From: Haemaphysalis longicornis | Taxonomy: Eukaryota; Arthropoda; Arachnida; Ixodida; Ixodidae | DNA length: 64,000 nucleotides | NCBI GenBank assembly: GCA_013339765.2 | Contig: CM023452.1 | Location: 158,604,977 to 158,668,976, forward strand | Direction: 5' to 3' | The notes under the pieces: model-generated | What the model was told of the DNA's origin: nothing | What the model saw: only the letters and a program-made list of their open reading frames with translations | Databases searched by the model: none | Made by a program: the position numbers and the translations under genes | Shown: positions 1-11,236 of the stretch, piece after piece | How the letters are laid out: each line of letters begins with the position of its first letter | How positions within the stretch are numbered: the stretch's first letter is position 1

Positions 1-21
1 TCCTCGGAGCATGCTTGCGAG

Positions 22-860
22 GCACGATATTCAATCAGAACTTTCTGACACTCTTCTAAGCAAGGTTTTGATGTATCTGCTGCTTTTGCCTGCTGGCCTT
101 CGGTGCAGCGGGATTTTTATCTGCACATGAAAGCAATAGCTAGATTCTACTTGTCACACTTGCCCGGCAGAGAAAGTGACTCGCACGGGCGGCTGCACAA
201 GTTACACTAGATAACACTCCCTTCCTCGAACCATCCCCCAATGGTCAGCCGGGGAAGATGTGTGCCCCGGTGGCAGTCGGGAAGGGCGCGCCCTATGAAG
301 CCCAAGCTGCTGCGTAACTCACGTTCTGAGAGATTTGACATTGTTCTATTGTGCTCTCACCAAGTCATAACAACGCAGCTTCGATCCCGTTGTAATACAT
401 ATAGACACCAAACATCATTCCCTTCCTACTAAAACACTAACTAATCACAGAATAACCGCGGCGCATGGGTGGTTACTGCTTCAAATTCCTTGACTCTATT
501 GACTTTACTTTTTCTTTATCCGAAAAGAAAAAACGCAAAGGTTCTAAAAAATTCCCAATTTCTAACAAGCTGCTGGAAAAAGCAATTAAAGGTTTAAGTA
601 ACAACCTTGAGCGACGTTTCTTTGATAAATAGAACTATCCGTAAAAAATTTGTTTTTTGTATATTTCTGCATGCAAGATGCCGTTAATATTACAATACAG
701 TTGCTGTTCCCCAAAACCATTTGTGGCTGTGTGTGGGAGCAGTCTGCATTGTTAACTTCATCTGCCCTCCTAAATAAGGAATGGCTGTTGCAATTGTACT
801 TGTACAGGGCGAGGCCCGCTCGGCATCGCAGCTACCTGTGTTATTTTAAACACCTCGCCA
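22..860 (+). repeat. Dispersed repeat A, copy 1
   Basis: This stretch aligns by eye, with many substitutions and gaps, to 53640-54440 in the same orientation. The best blocks are the opening ~230 bases (shared words such as TTTTGATG, GATTTTATCT/GATTTTTATCT, CACTTGC and GTGACTCGC), the segment around 355-378 (CTCACCAAGTC followed by ACAACGCA) and a short block near 805-820 (ACTTGTA, then GGGCGAGG). No protein domain is visible in either copy, and the open frames in this part do not match those in the partner. It is best read as an old non-coding transposon or UTR fragment of unknown class; the outer limits are uncertain. Confidence 0.55.
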
Positions 861-997
861 TCGCGGCTATCTGTGTTTTTTTAAACAATAGATCAGATAC
901 CTGTAAGCGTCCACAATTTTCACGAATACCTCAGCTCACACCCTTCTAAGGTATTGTTTAGAACTGGTCACTTTCGTATGGAGCTGTACTCTGCGCG

Positions 998-1125
998 TCA
1001 AGATCAAGAAATTTTCGGGGATAAATTTGTCGCTGTTACCACAGGACCGGGGTAATTGGAGAATAATGGGAGATGCCTTTGCCCTGCAGTGTGCGTAGAT
1101 AGGTTGGTGATGATGATGATGTAGT
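998..1125 (+). mobile_element. 5'-truncated RTE-clade LINE, 3' end only
   Basis: The sequence matches the last ~120 bases of the nearly complete RTE element that ends at 43892. It shares the block coding for the last residues of its reverse transcriptase ORF, the stop codon, and the short tail of GAT repeats (1109-1122). Several substitutions and a few small indels separate the two copies. This is a typical product of incomplete target-primed reverse transcription. No target duplication could be assigned because the 5' break is blurred. Confidence 0.8.
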
Positions 1126-4100
1126 CTGCAAATAAAGTTAAAGTATCCGCAGCGCATGAAAAAAAGTTGTTACTTTTTTACAGTAATGTTTAAGTTAGTT
1201 GTGCAAAATCTACAGCAAACACCAGTATGTCTCTAGCCATTGGTGCTTATCATGCGAGAAATATCCCGGTTCTTTAGCCTTACGAATACAACGCTTAACA
1301 CGAAAATAACAAGTGCATTTCTTTCATTTTGGGAGGATTGTTTCGAAGGTGTAAAAATGGGACGCAGACAACGTTTAAAATTGTGGCAAATCATCGTCCA
1401 GTTCATCGAAATTCATGTCTGACTTTGACGAGTGGCGGTGCCCACAAAAGTTGATGCCCGAAAACGAAACTGCGAATTTGCACCTCTGCATACTAAATGC
1501 AGCCCCGACATGTAATTAAGGTAAAATTACGGCGTTCAGAAAACAGAAAATTCTCTATCAATCTGAGGCAAAAATTACGATTCCCCTTGGGGATTCACAG
1601 TGTCGAATTGGCTCTACACAAATAGTTTTATTTAAGCAGATTATCAACTTCGCTCTCATCAGTGAGCACGTTATCCTCTCTCATTTCTCTTCCAAACATG
1701 AATAAATCTAGTATTGGCCGTTTTCTTTGAAACAAATACCGGATCTTTGGGGATGGGTTATATGAGCTGTTAAATTTATGTTAACAATTTTTCCATATTC
1801 CGTTTTTGCACATACAGTGTCGGACACAGTAGCCGAACGTTTTTCGGGCTTAAAAATTTCAAACTTTCAGACTTTTCAGACTTTTCCCAAGGAACCGCGA
1901 GATGTCCCATAGAGGTACTGACACACGGATTTTATGGATTTCGTTCCCCACCAGGTCCTAAGCATGTTTCGTCTACTGTATTGGAAGGTTACTTCACCAG
2001 AGGGAAATAAATATAAAATTGGTTAACTGCAGCTATGCACAATTCTGATACGAACGAAGGCCCAAATAAAACCGGAACAGAGAACTAGAGAAATTATTTA
2101 TATGCAAGTCAAATTTTCGGATCAGTTTATAACAGCTGCAAATTTTGTAAAAGCCACTTTCTAAATATACCAACAACGTGTCTTAAAAAAACCTCCACCG
2201 ACGTTATTCGATCCTTGCATGTTCTGGTTTATATTTTTGTGTGCGCGTTTTAATTTGCCTACGACTGTAAATGAGAAAACCTATTTACTTTTTTATGACA
2301 TTCAGTCAATAAAAAGGTGGCAACGTGTTGTTCCGAGTGTTTGGTATACGTAACCTTACAAAAAGCAAGCTTCCTGTATCACACCGGCTTCCCTCGGTCC
2401 TCTCCTACCGTGTTTTCGTCCTTCCCTTTCTTCCTTCCAAGTGGGTCAGGGACTGCACTAGACTTCGTACTTAATCTGCTTGCGTGTCGTTGAGTTGCGT
2501 GTATAATTTAAGGCATCCTCACGACAGATATGGCTCCCAATAGTTGTTGAAATAACGCTTATCCAGACTGCAAAAAAGTCCCCGATAGTATGCCCACAAA
2601 ACGGTGCCACGACGGCCGGTTTTGCGTAAGGATATGTAACCGGCCCACATTCGCAACGGCTGAGATCTTGAGAAGGTAAAATCTCAGCCATTGCCAACAT
2701 GAAAAATTAAACATATTCTTCCCCTTGCACTGTTCATGTGAAGCGGTTTTTTTATTTCAGACAAATGGGCGAATTCTCTACTCCTTCTATCGTCCACGGT
2801 TCGACAAAATACGAGGTTGCGCGATAAAAACACGTGCTTTTAGCTGCTCCTCCTTGGTATTACGTCTCACTCAATTAATAACTTACAATAAAATGACGAT
2901 AGTGAGATTCTCGGAAGCTGTCCCTTTAAACAAACAAAATAGAAACTCTAGAGGCGAAGAAACGTTCCAGGAGAAGTTGTTTCACGTAATTTTTATCACT
3001 TTAAGTGCCTTAGGGGCTACAGAGGGATGAAAGTGATGCTGTGTAGACTAGGGCTTTCGGATAAGCTATCATATGAACCTATATACCACGTACCCTTCGA
3101 TAACAACAGACTATAGTGACGACAACGTTTTTGTCCGTCTTGTTCTCGCACGGGACGTAGCAACAGACGAAAAGTTGCACTGACAGGATGCAACCTCTGC
3201 ACAGGAAGCTATAAATGGTTGGTTGGTCTCTACTTATATCTTTGAGAAACAGTAATAAGAAGGAAAGGCACACTTGTGACAATGTGACATGGTGCCTGAT
3301 GTCCACAACGTCTTCATGAAGTGTAGGTATTAGCTTACAGCGATCCTGATGTCAAAACTGACTTTGGTCTAGATGAATGGACTAGCTCAATCAGAGCGTT
3401 AAAATACCACTGTTACCGGTAGCTCTTTTTTAAGATATTGTCTCGTCGATTTTTATGAAGCCGCGATCTGCTGTTTTCCGTGTGTGTGTGATCACCCTTG
3501 CTTTCGGTGCGTGATATCCCCGTTGAGGAATACGTTCCGTGCTTCTTGGCCAGCCAGTTGTTCGAAGACTACGACGTAAATGTGTGGGTCCTGCGCTCGC
3601 GGGACAGACTTATTCAGCCATCTTCGCTGAGACTCGCCGTGCTGCATGTACTCTTCAGTGTAGCTCTACGCCTAATAAATTCGTACATCGCCATCCTGCT
3701 GTCTGCACCACTATCTGCTGAGGCGCAACAAGATTAGCGAAAACAGCGAAACCGACAAGACAGGTACCGACTTCGCAGGCTAAACCACGTTACTTGCCCC
3801 ACAAGTGCAGAAGTCTCCCTGCGTGCGAATTGTCTCTGCTGGCTGCTGTTGGATGGCGCTACTCGTTCATATTTGGGCGCGGTAACGCTTTTTCAGGTAG
3901 TGCGCGAGCTAGGCACGAGTGGCTTGTATTTTTTCTACAGCAAAACCTCAATACTGATAGTGGTTGCCATGGAGGAACATGTTGCCTAGCGGTCCGAAGC
4001 TGCAAATGACGTGCTAGTTTGGCAAAGCACGACTGATCTGACCGAAAGTGACCAAACCGCTTGGTACGTGGATGGATTTTATTCGGCCTCTACTATATCG

Positions 4101-4489
4101 CTATACATCACTGCTGCCTGGCTAACTCACCTTATCGGGGCGTAATGAACCAATGCATTCGCTCTTTGCGTAACGTTTTTTCAGCGTTCGATAAGGATTT
4201 CTCGGAACTTCACGCAACTTTCGGCTCCAAAACAAGGCTAAACTTGGTATCAGAAGTTCTGATTTTTTTAAGACAAACTTGCTAGTGGTCTCAGTCTCCC
4301 TTCAAGTTCACAATTGAGCTACAAGACGGATACCAAACCCTGTTCTTGATGTAAGTTTGTCTTTTTAAGAAAATATATTCACTGTATTCACTGTCGATGA
4401 CGGAGGCATTCGGACATCGGCCCTAGTGCGAAAGGTACCTTGGAATCAATCGTAACTCAGACCGGAGTCGTTAATCTATTGCTAAACAT
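1126..4489. other. No recognisable gene or repeat
   Basis: About 3.4 kb of AT-rich sequence. Short open frames of 60-100 codons occur on both strands but none shows a domain, a biased composition or continuity with a neighbour. A good 3' splice-site-like sequence (T-run then TTTCAG) sits near 2745-2760, but no convincing donor follows. The region around 3660-3740 has an AATAAA-like word and is somewhat GC-richer, which could be an LTR or UTR remnant; I cannot support that further. Confidence 0.5.
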
Positions 4490-6437
4490 GGACACAAAAA
4501 GGGAGCAGGGCCTGATAACATTACTAAAGCTTTTCTTGTCAGGTATGCCAATTTACTAGCTAAATATCTGTGCGCCGTATTTATCAAATAACTATCCACC
4601 TGCTCTTTAGCATGTAGTGGATAGAGGCCAAAGTTGTTCCTGTCCATAAAGAAGGAAGCGGAAATTATGTTCCTAATTTTACACCTATATCCCTCTAATG
4701 TACAATCTGTAAAATCTTGGAGCACAAAATTCTTCAACATCTAACTGTTTTCCTACAACAAAAATGTATATTATCTTCCTATCAGCATGGCTTTCGCCGA
4801 GGTCTTTCAACCATAACTCAATTACGGGCACTAACACGAGGTATCGCAACGTATCAACAATCGATGTAAGCTCCCTCGATTTTGCCAAAGCATTAGACTT
4901 AGGTATCACAAAAGAAGCTATTAAAAAAACTTGAGGCCTCCCTAGGAAATTCTACTGATCTAACTGGATCAAAAATTATCTGACTGATCGTACACAGTAT
5001 GTAGAATTTACAATGAAACCTCTGCTACCACCTCCATTACATCTGGAGTTCCGCAAGGCTGTGTGCTGGCCCCAATTTTGTTTCTTATTTTTATTAGTGA
5101 TTTGCCTACAGATATTAAGGAAAAATCAAATTATTCGTTATTGACTGCGGGATCTGTCGAGAAATAAACTCAACCGATGACCATGTAGATTTAAATACTG
5201 CTTTACAAGATGTTTCCCGCTGGTGCCGTAAATGGCAGATGTCACTCAATGCAAACAAGTGTACATTCCTGTCGGATAAATCGAAACAAATACTGGGGCA
5301 AATTTTCACTACACTATTACTGACATTCCCATAATTAGAGAAAATCAGCATGAATATCTTGGAAATATTATAACTGAAGATCTAAGATGAAACGCACGCA
5401 TAAGTTACGTTACTTCAGCTGCGCTGCGCCGCTTGTTTACACTAAGATACCGGCTCCGCCATGCCGCATACGCTTCTATTCTGCGATCATTGCTTGAGTA
5501 CAGTAATATCATTTGGTCACCATTCACAAAACAGCAAATCACGTAACTGGAAGAAATACAAAGGAAAGCTATGAGGTTCATCTACAACCGGTACAGACGT
5601 TCAGATTCTCCGACTGAACTAATTAAAAACGCTGAAAAACTTACTATATTGAATAGAAGAAGGTTAGCACGTGGAAACTTTATACATGAAATAACCCATG
5701 GTCACCTAAACATTGATGTATCCGCCTATCTCACGTTTGACATAACCAGAACAACACACCAAAAATTCCCAGTGAGACTTAACGAATACTCATTCAACAC
5801 AAACTGCTTTAAGTACTCATTTTTTCTGTTGGCCAATAACGAATGGGATAAACTGAATCCGAATATTTCCAGCACTACCGAATTAGCGAAGTTTCTAACA
5901 CTTGTCGAAAATGAAGACTGTTATGCAAGCGGAATCGCTTAGTTGATTCTCAATTGTGTGTTTTTGTGTATATTGTACCCAGCGAAGTACCATGTTATCA
6001 TATTCTTTCCACTGTGTATAGTTGTGTTTAAACAATATTTAGTACTTAATTCAGGAGAAGAGAAAATACTCTGCTAATTCTTGATTATGTCTTTTTTTTA
6101 GTTTGTGTATGAATTTGCTCTCACTCGAAATACTTCGTCGTATTATAGTATCTTTGTAGTGTAGTTTCTTATGGTTGTGTTTATGACAATATGTTAACCA
6201 TTAATAAAGTCGTTTCATTTATTTTCTTTGGACAACTTTTGTTCACACTAGTGTTTTATGCTTTTCTTGAACTAAAATTTTTCAATGATCTGATTCTGTT
6301 AGTCTCATCGTGTACTTTATCGCGATGTATGTGTCTCTATTGTGTACTCATTTGAAAATTCATGTTCACAGCCTTTCTCCAAAATTCTCTCATGGGATTG
6401 GCAGTAGGTGAAAATAAATAAACAAATAAATAAATAT
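4490..6437 (+). mobile_element. Decayed non-LTR retrotransposon (CR1/Jockey-like), RT domain to 3' tail
   Basis: Conceptual translation across several frames gives recognisable LINE reverse-transcriptase pieces in the right order: a GPDNI-type block near 4513, a PVHK-type block near 4640, ILSSYQHGFRRGLST at about 4770-4815, and WCRKWQMSLNANKC near 5220-5265. A C-terminal open frame follows (5571-5942), then a 3' UTR and a tail of AAATAAA-type repeats at about 6412-6437. Frameshifts and stops interrupt the RT everywhere, and the endonuclease half was not found. The clade assignment rests on the C-terminal region and tail type and is tentative. The 3' part is also the outer section of the left arm of the large palindrome. 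Confidence 0.75.
5571..5942 (+). pseudogene. C-terminal fragment of LINE reverse transcriptase ORF
   Basis: An open frame of 123 codons encodes the part of a LINE polyprotein that follows the reverse-transcriptase core. The start RFIYNRYRRSDSPTELIKN, then LNRRRLARGNFIHEITHG, then a block ending in NEWDKLNPNIS, is the usual order for the C-terminal region of CR1/Jockey-like elements (a conserved F-x-x-L/I-Y segment, a basic R-R-x-x-A-R segment, and a W-N/D-x-L-P/N segment near the end). The true ORF would begin far upstream but is broken by stops. The 3' portion is repeated in inverted orientation at about 8840-9042. It cannot encode an active protein. Confidence 0.7.
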
Positions 6438-6439
6438 AT

Positions 6440-7356
6440 GCTGAGAGAGTTCGGGTTAGGACTAGTTGGCAGCGGCAATCCATGACTTTGTGTAGCACCA
6501 ACAAAACGACAGGTGCCACTTGGAGGCGACGGGTATAAGCGCTAACTTCCAACTCAGTTTATTAAAAAAATGCGTGAATTTAAAACACTGGGGCGGAACA
6601 TCATCAAAAGAAACAAAGATAGGAAAGAACAGAAAAAACAGGTCATGAGAAAATTTGCACACAAAATAATCCGCACAATGCTGTCACATCGAAAAAAAGG
6701 CAGCAGGATGCATTACTAAGGTGGCACCCACCCCCAACTCAGAAAGGCAATCTTCTTAACGGACGAGGCCACGGATGGCGCGGACACACAACTACCCCAC
6801 AGGCGTGCTATTTCGGCCGCTTCTTATTTCTCTAGTCTTCCGGTTGGCGTGACGAGCGATGACGGCACAACTTTCAAATAGGGTCGTACAACCAAAATGG
6901 CGGCAATAATGCCCAAGTTGCCCTTGAAAACCTTATTAACATTGTAGTCATGCTTACACAGTCGGTCGTTCAGGCACCGACCTGTTTAGCCGACATATAC
7001 TTTACGGCACTTAAGGGGAATGGTAGTAACAACGTTTCCCATACATGGAACGAACGGCTTTTTGTGATGCTTGTCACACATTGGTTGCCGGGGAGCTGTG
7101 CCGTCATTTATGCGCCAAACGCTTAGCAATTTCCTTGGGACGGAGAACACAACATTCGCATCGGCCTTCACACCAATGTTCTTCAGCCTATGTGACAGGA
7201 CGTGAAAGTAGGGAATCACTGCGAGCCGTTTTTTGACAGCGCTATCAGTGCCGTTACGCGCCTCAAGCTGTGCATCGCGACCGGCGTGCTTGATAGTCCT
7301 GAGTAAGGCCTCAGCGAGAGAGGTGACAAGCTGTGGCGGGAACCCCGTCTGTTGAA
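6440..7356 (-). mobile_element. Penelope-like element fragment (left arm, minus)
   Basis: On the minus strand the open frame 7219-6986 reads IPYFHVLSHRLKNIGV, VVFSVPRKLL, HHKKPFVPCMGNVV and CRKVYVG, which is the linker and start of the GIY-YIG endonuclease domain at the C-terminus of Penelope-like polyproteins. Downstream on the same strand comes decayed C-terminal coding and a 3' non-coding end that stops at the AAATAAA tail of the neighbouring LINE. The reverse-transcriptase core is missing. The matching part in the right arm keeps the motif YVGQTGRCLNDRLCEH, which the left copy has lost by frameshift. Confidence 0.75.
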
Positions 7357-7448
7357 GGCGCTACACCTGCTGCAAGAAGCCTTCTTGGATCTTGTGGGGA
7401 GAAGACCTTTGCAGCGCATTAGTTAAACACAGCTTTGCCACTCCCCGT

Positions 7449-8315
7449 TTCACCAACAGGCGGGGTTCCCGCCACCGCTTGTCACCTCTCGCGCTGAGGA
7501 CTTACTCAGGACTATCAAGCACGCCGGTCGAGATGCACAGCTTGAGGCGCGTAACGGCGCTGATAGCCCTGTCAAAATTACGGCTCGCTGTGATTCCCTA
7601 CTTTCAGGACCTGTCACGTAAGCTGAGGAAGACTGGTGCGAAGGCCAAGTTGAAGGTTGTGTTCTCCGCCCCAAAGGAAATTGTTAAGCCTTTGCCGCAT
7701 AAATGACGGCTCAGCTCCCCGGCCGCCAATGTGTAACCAGAATCACAAAAAGCCGTTCGTTCCATGTATGGGAAACGTTGTGTTTGCCATTCCCCTGAAA
7801 TGTCATAAAGTATATGTCGGCCAAACCGGTCGGTGCCTGAACGACCGACTGTGTGAGCATGACTACCATCTTAATAAGGTTGTCAAGGGCCACTTGGGCA
7901 TTCATTGCCGCGATTGCAGTCGTACGACCCCTCTTTGACAGTTGTGCCGTCATCGCTCGTCACGCCAACCAGAAGACAAGTGAAATAATCGCGGCGGCCG
8001 AAATAGCAAGCCTGGGGGATCGTTGCGTGTACGTGCCATCCATGGCCTTGTCTGATAAGAAGATTGCCAATCTGAGTAGGGGGTGGGTGCCACCTTAATT
8101 AATGCTTCGTGCTGCCTTTTGTTCGACGACACAGCACTGTGCGAATTATTTTGTGTGCAAACTTTTTCATGAGCTGTTTTTTGGTGTTCTTTCGTATCTT
8201 TGTTCCTTTTGATAATGTTCCGCCCCAGTCTTTTAAATTGTGCCCGTCGCCTCCCTGCGTCCTCTGTCGTTTTGCTGGTGCTACACGAAGTCATCGATAG
8301 ACGCTACCAACTAGC
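7449..8315 (+). mobile_element. Penelope-like element fragment (right arm, plus)
   Basis: Two overlapping plus frames (7392-7706 and 7657-7938) carry VIPYFQDLSRKLRKTG, VVFSAPK, HKKPFVPCMGNVVF, IPLKCHKVYVGQTGRCLN and RLCEH. In Penelope-like retroelements this is the region leading into, and the core of, the GIY-YIG nuclease that nicks target DNA. The overlap shows a frameshift between them. Beyond 7938 the C-terminal alpha-helical part is interrupted, and a 3' non-coding segment runs to about 8315. Upstream coding for the RT is absent. The element is dead and mirrors the minus-strand copy in the left arm. Confidence 0.8.
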
Positions 8316-8339
8316 CGAAACCCAAAGTCTCTGAAAATA

Positions 8340-9042
8340 TATTCATTTATTTGTTTATTTATTTTGACATATTGTCTATCCCATGAGGGATTTAAACAGG
8401 AAGGGCGTGAACATGAAATTTTGGATAAGTACACAATATGGACACATAAATCACAATAATGTACAGAATGAGACTAGAATTTTCTGGTCAAGGAAAGCAG
8501 GAAACATTAGTGTAAAGAAAAGTTTCCAGAAGAAAATAAATGCAGCGACTTCAATAATTGTTGACATATTGTCGTGTGCATTAAGAAACACAACCATAAG
8601 AAACTGGAATACCAAGAAACTACAATATGGCGAAGTATTTGAAGTGAGAGCAAATTTATACACAAAATCAAAGGCATAATCACGAACCACCAGAGCATTT
8701 TCTCTTCCCCTGAATTCAGTACTGTATATTGCTTAAACACAACTATACACAGTGGACAGAATATGATAACATGATACGTCGCTGGGTACAATATACACAA
8801 AAACACACAAATGAGAATCAACTAAGTGGTTCCGCTTGTATAATACAAAGTTCATTTTCGACAAGTGTTAATTTCGCTGATTCGGTAGTGCTGGAAATAT
8901 GCGGATTCTGTTTATTTCATTCGTTAGTGGCCAACAGAAAAAGTGGATACTTAAAGCAGTTTGTGTTAAATGAGTATTTGTTAAGTCTCATTGGGTGTTT
9001 TTGGCCTGTTGTTCTGGGCATGACAAACGTCAGAAAGGCGGG
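8340..9042 (-). mobile_element. LINE 3' end (right palindrome arm, minus)
   Basis: This is the reverse-complement counterpart of 5722-6437: AT-rich tail at 8341-8362 (ATTTATTTGTTTATTTATTTT), then 3' UTR, then the last part of the LINE C-terminal coding region up to 9042. The coding part carries different indels from the left copy, so neither arm has been kept identical by recent gene conversion. It ends abruptly next to a short snap-back sequence at 9040-9082. Confidence 0.75.
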
Positions 9043-9461
9043 TACTCTGTCCCGCCTATCTCACGTACGTATAGGCGGGTATGTACCACGAAAGTACTCT
9101 AATGACCTGGGAGTTATTTGAGACGAGCTTTCGAAAATGTTGAAGGCTCTGGTACGCAAGGAACAAACCGAGCAGCTGCTGCAGACTCGCACGCAGCATA
9201 CCTATGAAAGCATGCTCGTGATCGTGTAGTTGAAGCGACTTTTCGCCGTCCGGACACAGAATAAGGCGAAAAAAAGAAAGTAAGGTTTCGGATCCGACGC
9301 GTTCCGTAAGATCTTTTCGCTTGTCTTGTCTGCAACCCCACAAACATCATCGCCGAATTTGCATCAGAGGAGGCTGCATTGTTGAACAAGCTTGAAATCC
9401 GAAAGACACGATTGGTGTCGGGGCTTTTTCCTCGGACGCAATACATGAGACCATCCAAGCA

Positions 9462-9968
9462 GTGGTGAGAGAGGTGCTGCGGAAACGTTTCCCGACAACG
9501 CCACAACCTCAAGTTGCTTCCCTGACTGACATGATCCGGGAAGAAGTTCAAGAAGCTTTGGGCACTTCTATGGCATCCGAAGCACCCCGCGAGCCACAGG
9601 CTATGACCTACTCCGCGGCTGTTCGTCGAACCCGCCCTGCTCCAATCCCTAGTGTAGACGCTCCGCTGTACCGCCGCATACTGTCGCCAACGTCCACCGT
9701 ACTGCCGTACACAGTTCAAAACCTGACGCCTTTCAAGACCGACGTTCGGCTACCATCGATAATCGTCCGCTGTGCTACCACTTGCGAGAGGCCGATCACA
9801 TCTATCGTCGCTCCCCATAGAAGAGAGTCGGACTGCGTGGTTTCTTTGTCAACGCACCTCGCCCTCTTTCTGGCCAACGACCACGGGATGTCAATGACTA
9901 CCTATCTCAAACCAGCCATCTCCACCCCGTTTCAACCGTTGGCCGTCACCCTACCCATACAATGCTGA
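9462..9968 (+). pseudogene. Gypsy gag remnant, C-terminal region
   Basis: The first ~60 codons resemble the C-terminal part of arthropod Gypsy gag proteins: VREVLRKRF, then LTDMIREEVQEALG, then PQAMTYSAAVRR. This pattern precedes the nucleocapsid zinc knuckle. After about codon 95 the frame is wrong: in another frame the bases near 9765-9790 read RPLCYH, the usual start of the CCHC knuckle, so a frameshift lies between about 9735 and 9765. Upstream, 9121-9460 looks like further gag but is broken. No functional structural protein can be made. Confidence 0.6.
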
Positions 9969-10777
9969 CTTCGCACGTGGGACTTCCCCAGCCCCCGCGA
10001 GGGAAACTAAAAGCCGCAACTTCGGAAAACGGAAAGCCACAACGGAAAGCCACAACGACGGAAAAACGAAAACCCTCCATCGATGCAACGACTCACCGAA
10101 CACCGTGATTCACGACATGCCCTGAGCCAGACGATCCGATCTAACCCTGACGTGACTCCTGATCGCGACGACCGCCACATGGTTCGACGCGTAGCCGACT
10201 TGACCGGGCCTCCTGGAGAGAAAACGACCACCACGATGACGCATAGTGCCCGACCGTCAACACGGACAAGCCGAGATGCAACGCCCGGACGCACCCGGAA
10301 CTCGAGGAAGGCGGCATCTGGCGTCCAGTTGTCCATCGACGGCTTTGATGCAGTCGCCCTCATAGGCACGCGAGCCGACTACTAAGTAATAAGTGAAAAA
10401 GTCGCGTCTAAGCTGAAGAAATTTACGACCATATGGGACGATCCGCACATACACACAGTGGGAGGCCATTTGGAACACCAAGTGGGACGTGCACATCGCC
10501 AGTCACCATAGACGGCACAGTCATACCCTGCTACGTTTGTCGTTTTGCCTAACTGCTCACGCGACGTAATTCTCGGAGTGGACATTTTTACGGATGACGG
10601 CGCAATATTGATACCAAGTTGATAACGTTTTCTCCAATCATTCCATGACGCCAGAATCGAACCCCGAACACCATGCAGCTGTGAGGATCGCCGATGATCA
10701 TGTGACCCTGCCACGCCATGGAAGCTTAATAATCACCGTGTGCTTATCAAAAAGCCGCCTCTGCCGTTGACGCAATC

Positions 10778-10859
10778 GTAGAGGGAGACCAAAGTTTGCT
10801 TCTCGACCGTGGTGTCAGGTAGAGGGAGACCAATGTTTACTTCTCGATCATGGTGTCCC
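10778..10859 (+). repeat. 41-bp tandem duplication inside the Gypsy element
   Basis: Two adjacent copies, 10778-10818 and 10819-10859, both begin GTAGAGGGAGACCAA and continue TTTNCTTCTCGA. They differ at several positions. The duplicated segment lies in the protease-to-RT linker, and 41 bases is not a multiple of three, so it also breaks the frame. It arose after or during decay of the element. Confidence 0.8.
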
Positions 10860-10939
10860 CGTCACAAGACGCATTTAGGCAACGCAAATCCCACCTTTTG
10901 TTCACAAATTTAACCCAGGAGTACCAGCATTTAAACAAC

Positions 10940-11174
10940 CCGCCGCGGTGGCTCAGTGGCTAAGGCGTTGCGCTGCTGAGCATTAGGTTACGGGCTCGAT
11001 TCCCGTTCGCGGCGGCCGCTTTTCTGATGGAGGCGAAAAGCAAAAACGCCCGTGTGTACGAGATTTCGGCGCACGATAAAGATCCCCAGGTGGTCAAAAT
11101 TAATCCGGAGCCCTCCACTACGGCGCGACTCATCGCCTGTGTTGCGTCGGCGCGTTAAACCCCTCAATCAATCA
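10940..11174 (+). mobile_element. Ruka-type tRNA-derived SINE (copy 1, plus)
   Basis: The 5' part is tRNA-like: a box A-type TGGCTCAGTGG and a box B-type GGGCTCGATTCCC at the expected spacing for an internal RNA polymerase III promoter. The body then runs through GCGGCCGCTTTTCTGATGG and AAAACGCCCGTGTG, and ends in a short ATCA-repeat tail. It is flanked by a perfect 17-base duplication, ACCAGCATTTAAACAAC, at 10923-10939 and 11175-11191. The duplication and intact boxes suggest that it inserted into the Gypsy element after that element was in place. The structure fits the ixodid SINE family named Ruka; the family name is from memory. Confidence 0.9.
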
Positions 11175-11236
11175 ACCAGCATTTAAACAACAGCGCTGCA
11201 ATTTAGTTCGTAGAACAAACGCACGAATCAGGTGAC

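Larger units (their letters stand above)
5722..9042. repeat. Large imperfect palindrome (two ~1.6-kb inverted arms)
   Basis: The left arm, about 5722-7356, is the reverse complement of the right arm, about 7449-9042, with a spacer near 7357-7448. The arms match through two different elements: the LINE 3' end on the outside and a Penelope-like element on the inside. A sample of roughly 300 bases (6587-6880 against 7930-8240) looks in the high-80s percent identical by eye. Because the match crosses the junction between unrelated elements (6438 and 8340), the arms come from inverted duplication of a block, not from two independent insertions. Confidence 0.85.

Noticed and set aside
936..1157. 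Histidine-rich minus-strand frame over the RTE tail
   Set aside because: It is the antisense of the GAT-repeat tail and the end of the RTE coding region.
2725..3030. Exon after the TTTCAG acceptor near 2760
   Set aside because: No credible donor downstream and no domain in the frame.
6986..8300. Inverted Penelope fragments as a CRISPR-like or toxin-antitoxin system
   Set aside because: The GIY-YIG motifs and linker blocks identify retroelement nuclease remains in a palindrome; there are no repeat-spacer units.
9114..9719. 201-codon minus-strand open frame
   Set aside because: It is antisense to the decayed gag region of the Gypsy element and shows no domain; the plus strand explains the sequence better.
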